From Microbacterium arborescens (GTDB lineage: Bacteria > Actinomycetota > Actinomycetes > Actinomycetales > Microbacteriaceae): a stretch of 64,000 bases of DNA. A model generated the notes under the pieces. It did not search any database, was not told the origin of the DNA, and saw nothing but the letters and a program-made list of their open reading frames with translations. Each line of letters opens with the position of its first letter. Positions within the stretch are counted from its first letter, which is position 1. Both the position numbers and the translations under genes were made by a program. Positions 56,778 to 64,000 of the stretch are shown here, in pieces. The DNA lies in contig NZ_CP128474.1 of NCBI RefSeq assembly GCF_030369635.1, positions 1,178,001 through 1,242,000 on the forward strand, in the 5' to 3' direction.

Positions 56778-58571
56778 ATGACGACACGAGCCACCCGCAG
56801 TCCGCGCCGCCGTACGGTCGTCGCACTCCTCGTCGTCCTCATCGTCCTCGTCGCCTTCATCGTCCGGCTCGTCGACATCCAGGTCGTCAACGCCGACGAG
56901 CACCAGACGGACGCCCGAAACCTGGCGATGGAGGCCGGGACGGAACTCTTCGGGACGCGCGGCGACATCACCGACACCAACGGGGCACCGCTCGCGACGA
57001 CGACCTCCGTCTACGATGCGAAGATCGACCCGAAGCTCGCCGCGAACGGGATCAAGCGCAAGAACGACGACGGTCAGACCGTCACCGTCACGTGGCCCGA
57101 GCTGGCGACCGAGATCGCCGCCGTGACCGGGCAGGATGCCGCCGAGGTCGAGGGCATCGTCACGACCGCCGTCGCTGCTGATCCCGAGTCGCGATTCGCC
57201 TATCTCGAGCGTGGGATATCGACGGCGCAGTACCGCGCCCTCGCCGATCTCAAGCTCCCGTTCGTGGGCTTCGACCCCCACCCGCATCGGACCTATCCCG
57301 ACGGGGCCGTCGCGGGCAACGTCATCGGATTCGTCGGTTCGGACGAGACCCCGCTCGAGGGGATGGAGTCGCTGCAGAACTCGTGCCTGCAGAGCAGCGA
57401 CGGCACGGTCCGGTACATGCGGGGGCTCGATGGCGTCGTGATCCCCGGGACGGAGATCGAAGATCCCGCGCCCGTCAACGGCGGAACGCTGCGCCTGACG
57501 ATCGATCGCGATCTGCAGTGGTACATGCAGCAGCTGATCGCCGAGCAGACCCAGAACCTCGGGGCCGAGAGCGGCTCGATCCTCGTCGTGGAGGTCGCCA
57601 CGGGAAAGATCCGGGCAGCGGCTGAGTACCCCAGCGTCGATCTGAACGACATCGCGGCATCCGACCCGGCCGATCGCGGCAGCCGGCTGTTCCGCGACTC
57701 GTACGAGCCGGGATCGACCTTCAAGCCCGTCACGGCGGCGACCGCCATCGAGGCGGCGGGACTCACGCCGCTGTCGACCGCGTGGTCGCCGGATCGGATG
57801 GAGTTCCCCAACGGCGCCGTCGTCAACGACTCCGAGCACCACGAGGCGCAGAACCTGACCCTCACCGGCGGGCTCGTCACCTCGTCGAACGTCGCGTTGT
57901 CGCAGTTCGGCACGCAGGTCGATCCCGAGACCCGGCTCGAGTACCTCAAGAAGTTCGGTGTCGGCGAGGGCACGGCGCTCAACTGGTCGGGGGAGCCCAA
58001 GGGCACCTACATCCCGACCGACCAGTGGGACAACCAGACGTACTACACGACCACGTTCGGCCAGGCCTTCACCGTGACCGCCCCGCAGGTGGCATCGGTC
58101 TACCAGACCATCGCGAACGGCGGTGTGCGCGAGCCGCTGAGCCTCGTCGAGTCCTGCACCGCGGCCGACGGTACCGTGACCGAGCCCGACCTGCCCGAGC
58201 CGGTGCGCGTCATCAAGGAGAGCACCGCCAGCCAGGTCAGCGAGATGCTCGAGAACGTCTTCGCGCAGGGCACGCTCGCCGATGACATCGCGATCCCGGG
58301 CTACCGCATGGCGGGTAAGACGGGCACCGCTCAGAAGGTCGATCCGAACACCGGCGCGTACAAGGACAACCTCTATTACACGTCGCTGGTGGGCTACGCG
58401 CCGGCCGACGATCCGAAGTATGTTGTCCTGACGGCGTTCGACGAGCCGAAGACCCTGCGTCTGTCTGCAGCCAACCGGCCGGCGTTCCAGAAGGCCATGA
58501 CCCAGGTGCTCAAGCACTACCGGATCATGCCGTCCGACTCGCAGACGCCGCTGCTCCCCGTGACCCAGTGA
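56778..58571 (+). CDS. ftsI: Septal penicillin-binding protein (transpeptidase)
   Basis: A 597-residue class B PBP. One membrane helix (about 14-36), pedestal domain (about 50-250), and transpeptidase domain (about 255-590) with SYEPGSTFKPV (catalytic Ser313, SxxK), SSNVALSQF (SxN) and KTGTAQK (KTG). It cross-links septal peptidoglycan with FtsW. No PASTA domain is present. Five bp after the ftsL stop. The next gene is murF; murE, expected here in most actinobacteria, is missing. Confidence 0.95.
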   Translation: MTTRATRSPRRRTVVALLVVLIVLVAFIVRLVDIQVVNADEHQTDARNLAMEAGTELFGTRGDITDTNGAPLATTTSVYDAKIDPKLAANGIKRKNDDGQTVTVTWPELATEIAAVTGQDAAEVEGIVTTAVAADPESRFAYLERGISTAQYRALADLKLPFVGFDPHPHRTYPDGAVAGNVIGFVGSDETPLEGMESLQNSCLQSSDGTVRYMRGLDGVVIPGTEIEDPAPVNGGTLRLTIDRDLQWYMQQLIAEQTQNLGAESGSILVVEVATGKIRAAAEYPSVDLNDIAASDPADRGSRLFRDSYEPGSTFKPVTAATAIEAAGLTPLSTAWSPDRMEFPNGAVVNDSEHHEAQNLTLTGGLVTSSNVALSQFGTQVDPETRLEYLKKFGVGEGTALNWSGEPKGTYIPTDQWDNQTYYTTTFGQAFTVTAPQVASVYQTIANGGVREPLSLVESCTAADGTVTEPDLPEPVRVIKESTASQVSEMLENVFAQGTLADDIAIPGYRMAGKTGTAQKVDPNTGAYKDNLYYTSLVGYAPADDPKYVVLTAFDEPKTLRLSAANRPAFQKAMTQVLKHYRIMPSDSQTPLLPVTQ

Positions 58572-58599
58572 CGCGCATGTGCGCGTCTGAGGATTGAAC

Positions 58600-60012
58600 A
58601 TGATCTCCCTTCCGTTGTCCGACATCGCCCGGGTGCTTTCGGGCACCCTCCACCTCGCCGGTGGCGACGGCCCCGATACCCGCGTCGGCGGAACGGTCGA
58701 CACGGACTCGCGCAACATCGGCTCCGGCGACGTGTTCGTGGCCAAGCCGGGCGACGCGACCGACGGACACCTCTTCGTGCCGGCCGCGGCCGAGGCCGGT
58801 GCATCGCTCGCGATCGTCGAGCACCTCGTCGACGCCGAGATCACGCAGATCCTCGTCGCCGACGCGGTCACCGCGCTGGCCGACCTCGCGCGCGAGGTCG
58901 TGGGCCGGGTGCGCGCCGCAGGCGACCTCCGCGTGGTGGGCATCACGGGATCGAACGGCAAGACCACGACGAAGAACCTCCTCGCCCGCATCCTCGAGGG
59001 GGAGGGCCCGACGGTCGCGCCCCGCGCCTCGTTCAACAACTCGGTAGGCGCGCCGCTGACCATGCTCCGGGTCGCGGATGACACCCGGTACCTCGTCAGC
59101 GAGTTCGGAGCCGACGGCTCGGGACAGATCGCGCGTCTCGCGGGTCTGGTGACCCCGGACGTCGGCGTGGTCCTCATGGTCGGGATGGCGCATGCCGGCG
59201 GTTTCGGCGGCGTGGAGGCGACCCTCAAGGCCAAGACCGAGCTGGTCGAGGCCGTCCGCCCCGGTGGTGTGGCAGTCCTCAACGCCGACGATGCGCGTGT
59301 CGCGACGATGGCGGCCGTCGCCGAGGCCCGAGGCGTCCGTGTCCGCTGGTTCGGACGCGGTCCGGCGGCAGAGGTGCGCGCCGACGACGTCGAGGTCGAT
59401 GCCTCGGGGACGTCCTGCGTGATCGTGGTCGGCGAGCAGCGGATGCCGCTGCGGCTGCGCGTGCTCGGTGAGCACCACGTCATGAACGCGCTGGCCGCGA
59501 TCACCGCCGCCCTCGAACTGGGGGTGGCCCTCGAAGACGCCGTCGCGCGGCTCGAGACGGTCGAGCTGGCGGAGCGCTGGCGGATGCAGCCGCTCGGGTC
59601 CGAGTCGGTGCGCATCATCAACGACGCCTACAACGCGAGCCCCGACTCGATGGCCGCGGCTCTGCGCACCCTCGCGCAGATCACGCAGCCCGGCGAACGG
59701 AAGGTCGCCGTGCTCGGCGCGATGAGCGAGCTCGGCGAGTTCGCCGGTGACGAGCACGATCGCGTCGGCCTCCAGGCGGTTCGCCTGCGGATCGAGCGCA
59801 TCGTCGTCATCGGCGCCGATGCACGGCGGCTCTACCTCGCCGCCATCGGCGAGGGGTCGTGGGACGGCGAGGCGGTGTTCTTCGCCGATGCCGACGCCGC
59901 GTACGACTATCTGATCGAGGAGCTGCGCGCCGGCGACCGCGTGCTCGTGAAGTCGTCCAACTCCGCCGGACTGCGGCACCTCGGCGATCGTCTGGGAGAA
60001 TTCTTCTCGTGA
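58600..60012 (+). CDS. murF: UDP-MurNAc-tripeptide-D-alanyl-D-alanine ligase
   Basis: A 470-residue Mur ligase of the MurF type. GITGSNGKTTTKNLL is the ATP loop; SFNNSVGAPLTML and LGEHHVMNALAAI are MurF blocks; INDAYNASPDSMAAAL and LGAMSELGEF mark MurF as opposed to MurE, because no DNP(A/K) meso-DAP/Lys specificity motif is seen. ATG at 58600 has TGAGGA 6 bp upstream. It adds D-Ala-D-Ala to the precursor tripeptide. Confidence 0.93.
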   Translation: MISLPLSDIARVLSGTLHLAGGDGPDTRVGGTVDTDSRNIGSGDVFVAKPGDATDGHLFVPAAAEAGASLAIVEHLVDAEITQILVADAVTALADLAREVVGRVRAAGDLRVVGITGSNGKTTTKNLLARILEGEGPTVAPRASFNNSVGAPLTMLRVADDTRYLVSEFGADGSGQIARLAGLVTPDVGVVLMVGMAHAGGFGGVEATLKAKTELVEAVRPGGVAVLNADDARVATMAAVAEARGVRVRWFGRGPAAEVRADDVEVDASGTSCVIVVGEQRMPLRLRVLGEHHVMNALAAITAALELGVALEDAVARLETVELAERWRMQPLGSESVRIINDAYNASPDSMAAALRTLAQITQPGERKVAVLGAMSELGEFAGDEHDRVGLQAVRLRIERIVVIGADARRLYLAAIGEGSWDGEAVFFADADAAYDYLIEELRAGDRVLVKSSNSAGLRHLGDRLGEFFS

Positions 60013-61118
60013 GATCCCTGCTGACGGCCGCGACGATCTCCCTCGCGTTCACACTCTTCCTGACCCCCCTGTTCATCCGGCTCTTCGAGAAGCTGGGCTG
60101 GGGGCAGGTCATCCGCACGCCCGACGACGCGACCAACCCGAGCCATCACGCCAAGCGCGGAACGCCCACGATGGGCGGCATCATCTTCATCATCGGGACG
60201 ATCGTCGGCTACCTCGTCGGCACGTTGACCGGTGGCGCGCCGCCGTCGATGTCGGGTCTGCTCGTGATCTGGATGATGGTCGGTCTCGGTGTCGTCGGAT
60301 TCATCGACGACTACATGAAGGTCCGCTCGCAGCGGAGCCTCGGCCTGTCGGGGTGGCGGAAGGTCGCGGGGCAGGTGATCGTCGCCGTCTCGTTCGGCGT
60401 GCTGGCCCTCCTCGTTCCCAACCACGGCGGCCAGCCGGTGGGGCGCCCGTTCATCTCCCTGTTCCGCGACATCGACTGGCTGTCGTTCATGGCCCTGGGC
60501 GGTGTCGCCGGGTGGCTTCTGTACCTCGCGTGGATCTCGTTCCAGGCGGTCGCATGGTCGAACGCCACGAACCTCACCGACGGTCTCGACGGTCTGGCCA
60601 CCGGCGCGGGCATCTTCACGGTGTCCGCCTACAGCCTCGTGACGTTCTGGCAGTTCCAGCAGCGCTGCGCGAGCGGCGCGCTCGTTCCGGCCTACGAGTC
60701 GGCGTGCTACACGACCAACGACCCGATGGATCTCACGATCATCTCCGCGTCGTTCGTCGGCGCGCTCGTGGGGTTCCTGTGGTGGAACGCTCCGAAGGCG
60801 AAGATCTTCATGGGCGACGTCGGATCGATGGCCATCGGCGGCGTCATCGTCGCCATGGCCGTGCTCTCGCGCACCGAGCTGCTGGCGGTCATCATCGCGG
60901 GCGTGTTCATCATCGCCCCCGGGTCGGTCATCCTCCAGCGGTACTACTTCAAGGCCACGGGCGGAAAACGGCTGTTCCTCATGAGCCCCTTCCACCACCA
61001 TCTCGAGATGCGCGGCTGGCCCGAGGTGACGATCGTCGTGCGCATGTGGATCATCGCGGGAATGCTCGCCGTCGGCGGTGTCGGACTGTTCTACGTGGCC
61101 TGGTTGGCGGCGGTATGA
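60009..61118 (+). CDS. mraY: Phospho-MurNAc-pentapeptide transferase
   Basis: A 369-residue integral membrane enzyme with ten helices. HAKRGTPTMGG, GFIDDYMK (catalytic Asp pair), SNATNLTDGLDGL and MGDVGSMAIG are the family motifs, and SPFHHHLEMRGW is the conserved HHH loop. It makes lipid I. GTG start overlaps the murF stop (GTGA). Confidence 0.96.
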   Translation: MRSLLTAATISLAFTLFLTPLFIRLFEKLGWGQVIRTPDDATNPSHHAKRGTPTMGGIIFIIGTIVGYLVGTLTGGAPPSMSGLLVIWMMVGLGVVGFIDDYMKVRSQRSLGLSGWRKVAGQVIVAVSFGVLALLVPNHGGQPVGRPFISLFRDIDWLSFMALGGVAGWLLYLAWISFQAVAWSNATNLTDGLDGLATGAGIFTVSAYSLVTFWQFQQRCASGALVPAYESACYTTNDPMDLTIISASFVGALVGFLWWNAPKAKIFMGDVGSMAIGGVIVAMAVLSRTELLAVIIAGVFIIAPGSVILQRYYFKATGGKRLFLMSPFHHHLEMRGWPEVTIVVRMWIIAGMLAVGGVGLFYVAWLAAV

Positions 61119-62662
61119 CCGCGCGTCTGGACGAGCTGACGAGCTGGCACGCCGACTGGCGTGGCCTCCGCGTCGTGGTCCTCGGGCTCTCGGTCACCGG
61201 CTTCTCGGTAGCCGACACCCTCGCCGAGCTCGGCGCGGATGTCCTGGTGGCGACCGAAGGAGCGGATGCGGAGTACGCGCGGCTTCTGCCGGTCATCGGC
61301 GTCTCGCTCCACGACGGCTCGCTGCAGAGCGTTCCCGATGCCGTCGTGGCGCACGCGCCCGACGTCGTGATCGCTTCTCCGGGTTTCCCCCCTCACCACC
61401 CTGTGATCCGCTGGGCGCGCGAGAGCGGCATCGCGCTGTGGGGTGACATCGAACTCGCCTGGCGCGTGCGCGACAAAGTCGTCCGCCCCGACGGGAGCCC
61501 GGCCGATTGGCTTCTCATCACGGGCACGAACGGCAAGACGACCACGACTCAGCTCACCGCGGCGATGCTGGCCGCCGGTGGTCTGCGAGCGGCGCCGTGC
61601 GGCAACATCGGTGTGCCGGTGCTCGACGCCGTCCGTGACCCGAGCGGTTTCGATGTGCTGGTCGTCGAGGTGTCGAGCCATCAGCTCTGGTATCTCGGCC
61701 TGGCAGACGGCCCCGATCGGCTCTCGCCGCACGCGAGCGTCTGCCTGAATCTCGCCGACGACCACCTCGAATGGCACGGGTCTTTCCAGGCCTATCGAGA
61801 CGCGAAGGCCGTGGTGTACGAGAACACGCGTGTCGCCTGCGTCTACAACAAGGCGGATGTCGCCACGCGCGAGATGGTCGAGGAGGCGGAGGTCGTCGAG
61901 GGCTGTCGTGCCATCGGGTTCGACCTCGGCGTGCCCGGTCCCAGTGATCTGGGGCTCGTGGACGGCATCCTCGTCGATCGCGCCTTCCATGACGACCGGC
62001 GCGCCTCCGCCCTCGAACTGACGACGGTCGCGGAGCTCGCCGCGCGTGACCTGGCGGCTCCTCATATCGTCGCGAACATTCTCGCGGCGGCGGCTCTCGC
62101 GCGATCCCTCCACGTCGAGCCCGCCGCCATCCGCGCGGCGGTGCTGGCATTCCGACTCGACCCCCACCGCATCGAAGTGGTGGCACGGGTGGCGGGCGTG
62201 ACCTGGGTCGATGACTCGAAGGCCACGAACCCGCACGCGGCGGCGTCGTCGCTCGCCGCCTTCCCGGGTGCGATCTGGGTCGTGGGCGGGCTCCTCAAGG
62301 GAGTCGACATCTCCGCGCTCGTCGCCGGACGCGGAGCGGCCACGAAGGCCGCCATCGTCATCGGCGAGGATCGCACGGCCGTCCTCGCGGCGTTCGCGCG
62401 ACACGCCCCCGCGGTTCCGGTGATCGAGGTCGAGGCGACTCAGACTGAGGATGTCATGGCACGGGTCGTCGAACTGGCGGCCGAGGTCGCTGGTGTCGGG
62501 GACGTGGTCCTCCTCGCCCCTGCAGCAGCCTCGTTCGATCAGTTCGCCTCCTACGCAGACCGCGGTCGCCGCTTCGCGGAGGCCGTGCGCGAACGGATCG
62601 GAAGGGGAGACGGTGACCACGACGCCGAGCCGCCCGACGCCGCCCCCGACGAAACTCGCTGA
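61115..62662 (+). CDS. murD: UDP-MurNAc-L-alanine-D-glutamate ligase
   Basis: A 515-residue Mur ligase. An N-terminal UDP-binding domain (VVVLGLSVTGFSVADTL), central ATPase (ITGTNGKTTTTQLT, LNLADDHLEWHG) and C-terminal DDSKATNPHAAASSLA domain are complete. It adds D-Glu. ATG overlaps the mraY stop (ATGA). The last 50 bp overlap ftsW in another frame. Confidence 0.95.
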   Translation: MTARLDELTSWHADWRGLRVVVLGLSVTGFSVADTLAELGADVLVATEGADAEYARLLPVIGVSLHDGSLQSVPDAVVAHAPDVVIASPGFPPHHPVIRWARESGIALWGDIELAWRVRDKVVRPDGSPADWLLITGTNGKTTTTQLTAAMLAAGGLRAAPCGNIGVPVLDAVRDPSGFDVLVVEVSSHQLWYLGLADGPDRLSPHASVCLNLADDHLEWHGSFQAYRDAKAVVYENTRVACVYNKADVATREMVEEAEVVEGCRAIGFDLGVPGPSDLGLVDGILVDRAFHDDRRASALELTTVAELAARDLAAPHIVANILAAAALARSLHVEPAAIRAAVLAFRLDPHRIEVVARVAGVTWVDDSKATNPHAAASSLAAFPGAIWVVGGLLKGVDISALVAGRGAATKAAIVIGEDRTAVLAAFARHAPAVPVIEVEATQTEDVMARVVELAAEVAGVGDVVLLAPAAASFDQFASYADRGRRFAEAVRERIGRGDGDHDAEPPDAAPDETR

Positions 62663-63896
62663 CGACGGCCCGACGCGAAGCGGCTTCGCCGCGCGCGTGT
62701 CGCTGGGACGCGCGTTCGCCCCGGTGCCGAGCGAGTTCCTGCTGCTGGCCTCGACCGCCCTCATCCTGACCGGGTTCGGTCTCGTGATGGTGCTCTCGGC
62801 GACGATGGCCACGGCGGACGCGAGCCCGTTCGAAACGGTGCTGAAGCAGGCCGTGTTCGCTCTGCTCGGCATCCCGCTGATGTTCATCGCGAGCCGGATG
62901 CCGCTGCGCTTCTGGAAGCGCATCGCGTGGCCGGCGCTCATCGTCGGCATTCTGCTGCAGCTGCTGGTCTTCGTGCCCGGACTGGGTGTTCACAACGACG
63001 GAAACACCAACTGGATCTCGGTCTTCGGCTTGCAGGCTCAACCGTCGGAGTTCTTGAAGCTCGCCCTCGCGGTATGGCTGGGGTTCGTGCTCTATCGCAA
63101 GCAGACTCTCCTGTCGAAGTGGCAGCACGTGTTCATCCCGGTCGTCCCGGTCGGAGCGCTGGTGATCGGCACCGTCATGGGCGGGCACGACCTGGGCACC
63201 GCGATGATCCTCATGGCGATCCTGCTCGGGTGCCTGTTCTTCTCCGGCGTCAAACTGCGGCTGTTCGTGATCCCGCTCCTCCTCGTGGTCGGTGCGGCCG
63301 CGGTCTTCGCGGTCACGAGCCCCAACCGCATGGCGCGGATCATGAGCTTCCTCAACGTCGATTCGACGGACTGCTACTTCGCCGATGCGGGCTCGTGCTA
63401 CCAGCCGCTCCACGGCATCTGGGCGCTCGCGAGCGGCGGCGTCTTCGGTCTCGGTCTCGGCAATTCGCGGGAGAAGTACCAGTGGCTCCCCGCCGCCGCG
63501 AACGACTACATCTTCGCGATCGTGGGGGAGGAGCTCGGCCTCATCGGCTGCGCCGTCGTCCTCGCGCTGTTCGCGCTCTACGCGGTGGGCGCCTTCCACA
63601 TCGTCCGCAAGACGCACGACCCGTTCGTGCGGATCGTCGCCGGCGGCATCACCATCTGGGTGGTCGGCCAGGCGCTCGTGAACATCGGCGTCGTCCTTCG
63701 CATCTTCCCCGTCCTCGGGGTGCCCCTGCCGTTCATGTCACAGGGCGGCACATCCCTCGTCTCGGGTCTTCTGGCCACCGGGGTGCTGCTCTCGTTCGCG
63801 CGGACGCTGCCGGTGCGCACCCCGGCGCTCGACGTGGCCTCGGGTGCTCGCCCCGTCCGGCCCGCGGCCGCTCGGGCCGGGTCCGCCCGCCGGTAG
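62613..63896 (+). CDS. ftsW: SEDS-family peptidoglycan polymerase
   Basis: A 427-residue membrane protein with ten helices. QPSEFLKLALAVWL is the SEDS signature including the conserved Glu, GGHDLGTAMIL carries the essential aspartate region, and GLGLGNSREKYQWLPAAANDYIFA and PLPFMSQGGTSL are family motifs. It polymerises lipid II with FtsI. GTG at 62613 has GGAAGGGGAG upstream and lies within murD, an overlap of 50 bp. Its TAG stop is part of the murG -10. Confidence 0.95.
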   Translation: MTTTPSRPTPPPTKLADDGPTRSGFAARVSLGRAFAPVPSEFLLLASTALILTGFGLVMVLSATMATADASPFETVLKQAVFALLGIPLMFIASRMPLRFWKRIAWPALIVGILLQLLVFVPGLGVHNDGNTNWISVFGLQAQPSEFLKLALAVWLGFVLYRKQTLLSKWQHVFIPVVPVGALVIGTVMGGHDLGTAMILMAILLGCLFFSGVKLRLFVIPLLLVVGAAAVFAVTSPNRMARIMSFLNVDSTDCYFADAGSCYQPLHGIWALASGGVFGLGLGNSREKYQWLPAAANDYIFAIVGEELGLIGCAVVLALFALYAVGAFHIVRKTHDPFVRIVAGGITIWVVGQALVNIGVVLRIFPVLGVPLPFMSQGGTSLVSGLLATGVLLSFARTLPVRTPALDVASGARPVRPAAARAGSARR

Positions 63897-63899
63897 GCT
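63894..63899 (+). promoter_or_regulatory. -10 element before murG, sharing bases with the ftsW stop codon
   Basis: TAGGCT, 7 bp before the murG GTG; its TAG is the ftsW stop codon. Confidence 0.5.
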
Positions 63900-63906
63900 C
63901 GATCCG

Positions 63907-64000
63907 GTGACCACCTACCTTCTGGCGGGCGGCGGCACGGCGGGGCATGTCAATCCGCTGCTCGCCGTGGCCGACGAACTGCGCGACCGACGTTCCGACG
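63907..64000 (+). CDS. murG: UDP-GlcNAc:MurNAc-pentapeptide-lipid GlcNAc transferase, 5' part
   Basis: The first 31 codons (GTG start) read TTYLLAGGGTAGHVNPLLAV, the N-terminal glycine-rich GGGTAGHVNP motif of MurG. The rest lies beyond the window. It would convert lipid I to lipid II. Confidence 0.93.
   Translation, partial: MTTYLLAGGGTAGHVNPLLAVADELRDRRSD

Noticed and set aside
56535..59621. 1028-codon open frame on the minus strand opposite ftsI/murF
   Set aside because: Ser/Thr/Ala-rich shadow frame; the plus strand encodes complete conserved enzymes.
62613..62662. 50-bp murD/ftsW overlap as a possible frameshift or fusion
   Set aside because: Both proteins are full length, and ftsW has its own ribosome-binding site; ordinary dcw compaction.

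Overview
The window is chromosomal DNA from a high-GC actinobacterium, most likely Microbacterium or a close relative in the Microbacteriaceae. The signs are very high GC with GTG/TTG starts, TAnnnT -10 hexamers, a LysX-type lysyl-phosphatidylglycerol synthase, class II DAHP synthase, a PASTA-domain Ser/Thr kinase, GarA/FtsR/ResR-type regulators and a division/cell-wall (dcw) cluster in actinobacterial order. The species call is inference. I see no tRNA, rRNA, CRISPR array, transposase or phage module; almost everything is dense single-copy chromosome.

Layout. 1-6.1 kb: end of an MFS transporter, a MerR regulator, a LacI regulator, a secreted cell-wall-anchored GH9 cellulase with a tandem CebR-type operator, and a barstar-like protein. 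6.2-13.2 kb: a two-component system, a membrane esterase and lysX, a probable lipid aminoacylation module. 13.1-17.3 kb: two polytopic acyltransferase-like membrane proteins, a DUF998 protein and an alpha/beta hydrolase. 17.3-22.8 kb: a five-gene operon holding two different ABC exporters around a TetR repressor, with a perfect palindrome on its promoter. 22.8-29.6 kb: cold-shock protein, orphan NrdI, AdhE with a FadR/LldR-type operator, an aldo/keto reductase, an L,D-transpeptidase-like protein, DUF1905 and a prepilin peptidase. 29.6-43.0 kb: YihY, a glutamine amidotransferase-like gene with a putative leaderless leader peptide, CYTH, lpd, copC, garA-ftsR-resR, a ParA ATPase, pyc, an EspI-like ATPase with an acidic N-terminus, and def. 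43.1-64.0 kb: fadD, glucokinase, plsC, aroG, a DUF559-type gene between repeats, pknL with PASTA domains, a LysM hydrolase, an HTH protein, a polyprenyl synthase, DUF3040, then mraZ-rsmH-ftsL-ftsI-murF-mraY-murD-ftsW-murG. From fadD on, this mirrors the mycobacterial Rv2187-to-Rv2153c region, but no murE lies between ftsI and murF.

How the parts fit. The right half couples central carbon and anaplerotic metabolism (lpd, pyc, GarA) to peptidoglycan synthesis and Ser/Thr-kinase signalling. The left half is mostly envelope defence (LysX, acyltransferases, ABC exporters) and polysaccharide use.

The most striking sequence-level pattern is promoter geometry. About 15 genes have a -10 hexamer exactly 6-7 bp before the start codon, which predicts leaderless mRNAs. 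In three places the upstream gene's TAG stop codon is itself the start of the next gene's -10 hexamer. Other regulatory sites worth testing are MtrA-like repeats before the LysM gene, MraZ boxes before mraZ, a TetR palindrome, and a FadR/LldR-like palindrome before adhE.
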